Source of the DNA: UBA4085 sp964556755
GTDB taxonomy: Bacteria > Acidobacteriota > Aminicenantia > Aminicenantales > UBA4085
Reading direction: 5' to 3'
DNA: 64,000 bases
Assembly (NCBI GenBank): GCA_964556755.1
Contig: CAZKXI010000010.1
Location: forward strand, 34,911-98,910
Below, one piece after another: positions 59,588 to 64,000 of the stretch. A program made the position numbers and the translations under genes. The notes under the pieces are model-generated. The model did not search any database. It saw only the letters and a list, made by a program, of their open reading frames with translations, and was not told where the DNA came from. Every line of letters starts with the position of its first letter. The first letter of the stretch is position 1.

Positions 59588-60070
59588 TCAGGCTCCGGCG
59601 GGGCGGGCCGTGCGGCGGAAGCCGCGGCCGGCGGCCTTGGCGGCCCGGGCCCGGGCGGCCAGCGTCCGGCGGGCCAGGTCGGCGAACGTCGTCCGCTCCA
59701 TGATGGCGGCCACGGCGTCGCGGGTCTCCTTCCACAGGCTCTTCAGGCCGCAGGCCTCCTCGTGGGGGCAGACCTCGTGGGCCGTGACGCTGACGCAGTC
59801 GATGGGGGCCAGCGGGCCGTCCATGACCCGGACGATCTCGGCGACGGAGATCATCTCGGGCGGCTTGGCCAGGGCGTAGCCGCCGCGCGGGCCCTTGCGG
59901 CTGCGCAGGTACCCGGCCCGCTTCAGCTGCAGCAGGATCTGCTCCAGGAAGCGCTCGGGGATGTCCTGGGCCGCGGAGATGGCGCTGATGTGGAGGCTGC
60001 CCTCCTTGTGGCGCAGGGACAGCTCCAGCATGGCCCGGCTGGCGTACTCGCCCTTGGTCGAGATCTTCAA
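59588..60070 (-). CDS. Rrf2-family transcriptional regulator with three Cys
   Basis: With the TTG start at 60070 (GGAGG at 60080-60076, 5 nt away) the protein is 160 residues: LKISTKGEYASRAMLELSL, then DIPERFLEQILLQLKRAG and SRKGPRGGYALAKPP for the winged helix. The wing loop carries Cys-x8-Cys-x5-Cys (IDCVSVTAHEVCPHEEACGL), as in IscR/NsrR-like cluster-binding members. The C-terminus is basic. An alternative TTG at 60085 would add 5 residues. It is the neighbour of pstS in the same orientation, and the shared 22-bp sites suggest it controls pst and itself. Confidence 0.88.
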   Translation of the reverse strand: MKISTKGEYASRAMLELSLRHKEGSLHISAISAAQDIPERFLEQILLQLKRAGYLRSRKGPRGGYALAKPPEMISVAEIVRVMDGPLAPIDCVSVTAHEVCPHEEACGLKSLWKETRDAVAAIMERTTFADLARRTLAARARAAKAAGRGFRRTARPAGA

Positions 60071-60086
60071 GACGGCCTCCGCCAAG

Positions 60087-60108
60087 TAGTCGACTCAGTC
60101 AATCGACA
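60087..60108 (+). promoter_or_regulatory. Candidate Rrf2 operator in its own promoter region
   Basis: TAGTCGACTCAGTCAATCGA then CA lies between the -10 box and the start codon of the regulator gene, where binding would block transcription. Confidence 0.72.
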
Positions 60109-60114
60109 TAGTTT

Positions 60115-60142
60115 ATTATCACACCCGCGCCGGCGGAGTCAA
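60115..60142 (-). promoter_or_regulatory. Promoter of the Rrf2-family gene
   Basis: Minus strand: TTGACT (60142-60137), a 16-nt spacer and GATAAT (60120-60115) are followed within 7 nt by the 22-bp operator and then by GGAGG and the TTG start. Confidence 0.65.
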
Positions 60143-60239
60143 TCCGCCGCCCCGGGACCGACCCCGGGGCCGCCCGCGGAGGCCGACCCGGGGCCCTGGC
60201 CGGGGGCCGGAAAATAGGATAGAATCGCGCCGGCTCCCC

Positions 60240-61151
60240 ATGGACGACCCGCGCTTCGAGAGGATCCGCCGCTGCCCGGCCTGCGGCGGAGCGCGCCTGC
60301 GCCCGGCCCGCCCCGGCACCCTCGAGGCGGACGGCCTCAGCCCCGAGACCATCAAGATCACCGACAGCGAGTACGGCAAGGTCTGGGACCTGGCCGCCTG
60401 CCTGGAGTGCGGCCACCTCTTCGCCGACCCTTCGCCCCGGCCGGCCTTCATCGCCTCGCTCTACGAGGCGGTCGAGGACCCGCTCTATGACGACGAGGCC
60501 GAAGGCCGATCCAAGAACTTCGCGCCCCTCCTGCGCCGCCTGGCCCGGCTGACGCCCGACCGGGGAAGGCTCTTCGACGTCGGCGCCGCCACGGGCCTTC
60601 TCCTCGACTTGGCCCGGCGGGACGGCTGGCGGGTGGACGGGATCGACGCCAGCGCCTGGGCCGCGCGCCGGGCGGCCGAGCGCCGCGGCATCCCCCTGCG
60701 CCAAGGGGCTTTCGAGGAAGCCGACCTGCCCTCGGGCGGCTATCAGGCCGTGACCATGGTCGATCTCATCGAGCACACGCCGACGCCGCGGGCGGCCGTG
60801 GCGAAAGCGGCCTCGATCCTGGCGCCCGGAGGCGTGCTCGTCCTGGTGACGCCGGACATCCACAGCCCCCTGGCCGTCCTGGCCGGCCGCCGCTGGTGGC
60901 ACCTGCGGCCCGGCCATCTGGCCTACTTCTCGCGGACCTCCCTGGACGCGCTGCTGGCCTCGGCCGGATTCCGCGTCGTCCTGCGCCGTCGCTACGCTTG
61001 GACCTTCAGCGCCCACTACCTGGTCAGCCGGTTCGCCTTCCTGTCCGGATTCGCGGCCTCGCGCTCGTCTTCTTTTTTAAAGGGGATTCCGATAAAATTG
61101 GCGCTCCGAGACTCCTTCGAGATCTACGCCGTCAAGGACAACGCCGCTTGA
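60240..61151 (+). CDS. Class I SAM-dependent methyltransferase with N-terminal zinc ribbon
   Basis: The 303-residue protein opens with a Cys4 ribbon (CPACGGARL and CLECGHLF). A Methyltransf_23-type domain follows: FDVGAATGLLLDLARRDGW is motif I with the SAM-binding glycines, GIDASAWA is motif II, and VDLIEHTPTPRAA is the later loop. These ribbon-containing methyltransferases typically modify lipids, sugars or quinones. It overlaps the UbiA-family gene (TTGA, 4 nt), so the two are translationally coupled. Confidence 0.82.
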   Translation: MDDPRFERIRRCPACGGARLRPARPGTLEADGLSPETIKITDSEYGKVWDLAACLECGHLFADPSPRPAFIASLYEAVEDPLYDDEAEGRSKNFAPLLRRLARLTPDRGRLFDVGAATGLLLDLARRDGWRVDGIDASAWAARRAAERRGIPLRQGAFEEADLPSGGYQAVTMVDLIEHTPTPRAAVAKAASILAPGGVLVLVTPDIHSPLAVLAGRRWWHLRPGHLAYFSRTSLDALLASAGFRVVLRRRYAWTFSAHYLVSRFAFLSGFAASRSSSFLKGIPIKLALRDSFEIYAVKDNAA

Positions 61152-62056
61152 GAGCCTACTTCAAAGCCATGCGCCTGGAGCGCTGGCCGCGCAGCCTGGC
61201 CATCTACTCGGGCTGCGCCGCCTACTTCTTCCTCCACCGCGAAGCGGTCGCCTGGGCGGACCTTCCCCTCCTGGCCGTCCGGGCCCTGGCCGCCTTCCTG
61301 CTGACCTGGGGCATCTCCACGGCCAACTACGTCATCAACGAGATCGCCGACCTGTCCTTCGACGTCCATCACCCGAGCAAGAGGCTGCGGCCGCTGGTGT
61401 CCGGGCAGATCCGCAAGGGGCCCTTCGCGCTGCTCGGAGCGGCCCTGACCCTGGCCTGCCTGGCCCTGGCCCTGGTCCTCTTCGACCTCCCGTTTTCCCT
61501 GTCGCTGGCCGGGCTGCTGCTGGCCGGCGTCATCTACAACGTCAAGCCCGTCCGGGCCAAGGACGTCCCGTTCCTCGACTCCATCTCCGAGTCGGCCAAC
61601 AACCCCATCCGCTTCCTGATCGGCTGGTTCGCCCTGGCCCCGGCGGCCCACTTTCCGCCGGCCACGCTCCTCGTCAGCTGGTGGGCCTTCGGCAACTTCC
61701 TGATGGTCGCCAAGCGGCTGTCGGAGTTCCGCTTCCTCAAGGAGAAGGCGGCCGACTATCGGACCTCGCAGAAGAGGTACACCCGAAACAAGCTCCTGGC
61801 GGGCATGATCATCAGCGCCGCGGTCTGCCTGACGGCCTTCCTCGTCTTCGCCCATCAGGCCCGCCTCTGGACCTTCTTCGTCATCGCCCCCTTCCTGGTG
61901 GGGTTCTTCCTGCTGATCTTCCGCAAGACGCTGCGGGAGGCCGAGGTCATGGAGGAGCCTGAGAAGCTTCTGGGCCAGCCCCTCTTCGCCCTCTATACGC
62001 TGTCTCTCCTGGCCCTCTTCGTCCTGGCCTTCTTCTTCGACGCCGTCGGACGCTAG
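61148..62056 (+). CDS. UbiA-family prenyltransferase (DPPR-synthase-like)
   Basis: The 302-residue membrane protein starts at the TTG at 61148 (61169 ATG is the alternative, 7 residues later). Eight or so hydrophobic segments and the two Asp-rich motifs are readable: NEIADLSFDVHHPSKRLRPL and IYNVKPVRAKDVPFLDSISE. The K-R-RP arrangement resembles decaprenyl-phosphate phosphoribosyltransferase and related sugar-lipid enzymes more than quinone enzymes. Coupling to a methyltransferase leaves both a lipid-linked sugar pathway and a quinone pathway possible. Confidence 0.78.
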   Translation: MRAYFKAMRLERWPRSLAIYSGCAAYFFLHREAVAWADLPLLAVRALAAFLLTWGISTANYVINEIADLSFDVHHPSKRLRPLVSGQIRKGPFALLGAALTLACLALALVLFDLPFSLSLAGLLLAGVIYNVKPVRAKDVPFLDSISESANNPIRFLIGWFALAPAAHFPPATLLVSWWAFGNFLMVAKRLSEFRFLKEKAADYRTSQKRYTRNKLLAGMIISAAVCLTAFLVFAHQARLWTFFVIAPFLVGFFLLIFRKTLREAEVMEEPEKLLGQPLFALYTLSLLALFVLAFFFDAVGR

Positions 62057-62061
62057 CCGCC

Positions 62062-62676
62062 GTGAAGCCCGATCGCCGGACGCTCGTGGTGGCCACCGGA
62101 AATGCCGGCAAGGCCCGCGAGATCGCGGCGGCCTTGGCCGGCCTCCGGCTCCGCGTCGTCGGCCTGGCCGACCTCGGGGTCGCGGCGGACTTCGAGGAGA
62201 CCGGGAGCACGTTCGCCCGGAACGCCCGCGGCAAGGCCGCCTTCTACTCCGAACGGACGGGCCTGCCGACAATGGCCGAGGACTCGGGCCTCGTCGTCGA
62301 CGCTCTCGGCGGATCTCCCGGCGTGCTCTCGGCCCGCTTCTCGGGCCCGGGCGCCGATGACGCGAGCAACAACCGCAAGCTCCTGCGCCTGATGAAGGGC
62401 GTCCCGGACGAGAGGCGGGGGGCGCGGTTCGTCTGCTGCATGGTCCTGGCCCGGGGCGGCCGGCCCGTCAAGCAAGTCACCGGGCGGGTTCCCGGGCTCA
62501 TCCTGCGCCAAGCCCGGGGCGGCGTCGGCTTCGGCTACGATCCGCTCTTCTTCCATCGCCGGCTGGGGCGCACCTTCGCCGAGCTCGCGCCGGAGGAGAA
62601 GAACGCCGTCAGCCACCGCGGCCGCGCCATCCGGGCCATGGCCGCCTTTCTGGCCGCCCATCCCGAAGCCCTCTGA
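62062..62676 (+). CDS. rdgB: RdgB/HAM1-type non-canonical purine NTP pyrophosphatase
   Basis: The start is GTG at 62062. The 204-residue enzyme has VVATGNAGKAREIAAAL (motif), FEETGSTFARNARGKAAFYS, AEDSGLVVDALGG with the catalytic acids, and GFGYDPLFF. It removes dITP, ITP and XTP from the nucleotide pool in the cytosol. It follows the UbiA gene by 5 nt. Its normal length and full motifs make the call firm. Confidence 0.94.
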   Translation: MKPDRRTLVVATGNAGKAREIAAALAGLRLRVVGLADLGVAADFEETGSTFARNARGKAAFYSERTGLPTMAEDSGLVVDALGGSPGVLSARFSGPGADDASNNRKLLRLMKGVPDERRGARFVCCMVLARGGRPVKQVTGRVPGLILRQARGGVGFGYDPLFFHRRLGRTFAELAPEEKNAVSHRGRAIRAMAAFLAAHPEAL

Positions 62677-62690
62677 CCCGGCCGGCTTTC

Positions 62691-62943
62691 CGCCCCATTC
62701 CGGGAAGGGCGGTTCGGCGTATCGACCCGGCGGAGCTTGCGCAGCCCTCGTTGAGACGAATGTTTCATCAGTCTCCGCGAGGACAGCTTGGTTGAGCCTG
62801 CACCTGTGTCTGGATCGGGCTACGGAGTCCTGGCTCGATTTCGTTGGCAACGCACCATCAAGGAGCTACCAACACGGGCTCAACCGGCGCTTCTCCGCCG
62901 TTGGCCGGTACCCCGAACCGCTTAGCCTTCCCGGAGATGGGCG
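62691..62943. repeat. MITE-like element, left copy (253 bp)
   Basis: Its ends (CGCCCCATTCCGGGAAGG and CTTCCCGGAGATGGGCG) are imperfect terminal inverted repeats. The interior contains a TTGCGCAGCCCT / CATCAGTCTCCGCGAGG block also present downstream of hsp20. It encodes nothing. An inverted copy lies at 63531-63863. The short space up to the comEA-like stop codon at 63034 contains no further gene. Confidence 0.8.
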
Positions 62944-63033
62944 AAGAACCAAGAAAAAGCCCCCACCCCGCGGCGCGGCGGGATGGGGGCGAAGGGTGGA
63001 AGGCTCACCCTCCTCGAATCCGGAGAAGAGGCA

Positions 63034-63321
63034 TCAGACCGTGATCAGGTCTTTGAGCTTGGCGAAGGTCTTCTCGCCGATGCCCTGGACCTTCATCAGC
63101 TCCTCGGCCCGCTTGAAGGGGCCGTTGGTCTTGCGGAAGTCGATGATCCGCTGGGCGACCTTGGGGCCGACCTGCGGCAGCTTCTGCAGTTCCTCGGAGG
63201 GAGCGGAGTTGATGTTGATCTTGTCCCCCGCCTTGTTCGGTCCCTGCAAGGCCATCAGCGGCGACAGGAACAGGCCGAGGACGATGACCACCGCGACGCA
63301 TTTCATGAATTGGGCTCTCAT
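63034..63321 (-). CDS. ComEA-like helix-hairpin-helix protein
   Basis: The 95-residue product starts at 63321 after AGGAGGTGCTC. It has a short signal or membrane segment (MKCVAVVIVLGLFLSPLMAL) and a ComEA-type HhH domain: ININSAPSEELQKLPQVGPK, then VAQRIIDFRKTNGPF and LMKVQGIGEKTFAKLKDLI. It would bind DNA without sequence preference in the periplasm. It is flanked on both sides by MITE-like elements in opposite orientation. A comF homologue is at 36448. Confidence 0.88.
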   Translation of the reverse strand: MRAQFMKCVAVVIVLGLFLSPLMALQGPNKAGDKININSAPSEELQKLPQVGPKVAQRIIDFRKTNGPFKRAEELMKVQGIGEKTFAKLKDLITV

Positions 63322-63530
63322 GAGCACCTCCTTTCGCTCCCTTCCTATTGCGAAAGGCGTGCCAGGGCGGATCCCATCCGACGCCCGGTTCTCCCCTGAA
63401 GACGGCGCCCCGCATCGCCGGGCCGCGGCCCGCGCGTCAACGCCGGGCGGCGTCGGGCCTCCGATCGCCTCTTTCCGTTGACTCGAGACAAGGGGACACC
63501 CGGCATGACTCCCGAATTATTCGGCTCTTG
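63322..63530. other. Intergenic with decayed dispersed repeat
   Basis: 63490-63522 (CAAGGGGACACCCGGCATGA then CTCCCGAATTATT) is a degraded arm of the AGGGGGACACC family. Otherwise no gene or RNA is seen between the comEA-like start and the right MITE-like element. Confidence 0.5.
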
Positions 63531-63863
63531 GCCCATTTCCGGGAAGGCTAGGCGGTTCGGGGTACACCGTCGGGGGCGACGGAGCCGTAGGCCGTGATCG
63601 GATCGTGATAAATCAACTGCCTCGGGGGGATAAAAACGGCCTATGGTCGGCCAACGGCGGAGAAGCGCCGGTTGAGCCCGTGTTGGCAGCCCCTGGATGA
63701 TGCATTGCAACAAGATCGAGCCAAGATTCTGCGACCCGATCCGGACACAGGTGCAGGCTCAACCAAGCTGTCCTCGCGGAGACTGATGAAACATTCGTCT
63801 CAACGAGGGCTGCGCAAGCTCCGCCGGGTCGATACCCCGAACCGCCCTTCCCGGAATGGGGCG
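63531..63863. repeat. MITE-like element, right copy (333 bp), inverted
   Basis: Inverted relative to the left copy, with the same ends (GCCCATTTCCGGGAAGGC and CTTCCCGGAATGGGGCG). It carries roughly 80-95 bp more near its left end (about 63565-63650), rich in GC and A-runs. The comEA-like gene lies between the two copies, so the trio could be moved as a unit. Confidence 0.8.
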
Positions 63864-63872
63864 ATAGGCCAA

Positions 63873-64000
63873 TTATTTGGCCCGCGGGTGGGCTTTCTTG
63901 TACACGTCCATCAATTGCCGCACGTTGAGGTGGGTGTACTTCTGCGTCGTGGCCAGGCTCTCGTGGCCCAGCAGCTCCTGGATGACCCGCAGGTCGGCTC
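63873..64000 (-). CDS. Xer-type tyrosine recombinase, C-terminal end only
   Basis: The last 42 residues read ADLRVIQELLGHESLATTQK, then YTHLNVRQLMDVYKKAHPRA and K, with stop at 63875-63873. The GHxSLxTT segment and the Tyr of QKYTH are the final catalytic residues of XerC/XerD-like recombinases. The rest lies beyond the window edge, so whether it is XerC, XerD or a mobile-element integrase cannot be told. It is adjacent to a MITE-like element. Confidence 0.85.
   Translation of the reverse strand, partial: ADLRVIQELLGHESLATTQKYTHLNVRQLMDVYKKAHPRAK

Noticed and set aside
63873..64000. Integrase of a genomic island
   Set aside because: Only 42 residues are visible and they fit housekeeping XerC/XerD equally well; no att sites or island genes are seen.

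Overview
The window is about 64 kb of GC-rich (roughly two-thirds G+C by eye), gene-dense bacterial chromosome. It is a draft scaffold, with three 100-base N gaps at 12013-12112, 16414-16513 and 36127-36226. Gene content suggests an uncultured member of the Acidobacteriota / Candidatus Aminicenantes neighbourhood. The clues are a mitochondrial-type citrate synthase, a HoxFUYH-type NAD-linked [NiFe] hydrogenase, many secreted metallopeptidases, and dispersed repeats of the type AGGGGGACACCATACxTAAyTCCC. This placement is an inference and was not checked by any search. No prophage, CRISPR array, conjugative element or recognisable defence locus was seen.

Layout. 1-1.5 kb: GerMN protein, cell-wall amidase and tmRNA. 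1.8-11.6 kb: LarA-type racemase, a beta-lactamase-fold hydrolase beside a decayed relative, an acetyltransferase-deacetylase fusion, and small exported or membrane proteins. 12-17.2 kb: tRNA-Asp, HtpX/LemA, citrate synthase, and a DUF134/NifX-like pair behind a palindromic operator. 17.3-20 kb: a 43-residue peptide and M28 and M55 peptidases. 20.2-26.8 kb: homoserine dehydrogenase, a Cys/Met-type PLP enzyme, MurA, HIT, NYN, DUF2520 and MurB. 26.9-36 kb: helical-repeat protein, DNA ligase, DUF4388-J-TPR protein, two-gene NAD synthetase, RsmI, YhcH-like protein and Hsp20. 36.4-41.1 kb: a run of housekeeping genes on the minus strand (rplU, rpmA, obg, nadD, rsfS, rlmH, DksA-like, comF). 41.3-47.7 kb: a large RCC1 metalloprotease-like protein, three tRNAs and an HD-GYP regulator. 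47.9-54.1 kb: hydrogenase structural and maturation genes hoxF-U-Y-H-W-hypB-hypA. 54.1-60.1 kb: M28 peptidase, then pstSCAB and an Rrf2-family regulator. 60.2-64 kb: methyltransferase, UbiA-family enzyme, RdgB, ComEA-like protein between two inverted MITE-like elements, and the end of a Xer-type recombinase.

How the genes fit together. The genes read as a peptide- and amino-acid-using anaerobe or facultative anaerobe. It would degrade peptides outside the cytoplasm (two M28s, an M55, a gluzincin-like protein), balance NAD(P)H against H2 through Hox, and take up phosphate through Pst. The most informative regulatory observation is a 22-bp sequence, 19/22 identical, found both upstream of pstS and in the promoter of the adjacent Rrf2 gene. 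It implies that an Fe-S/redox-type regulator controls phosphate uptake. The oddest protein architectures are the GNAT-HDAC fusion (5643-7433) and the HEYGH/RCC1 protein (41286-44216). Paired inverted repeats sit directly against several start codons (28137-28525, 32106-32388) and may supply promoters. Two of the gaps are flanked by exactly 55-nt duplicates that look like unmerged assembly overlaps rather than biology.
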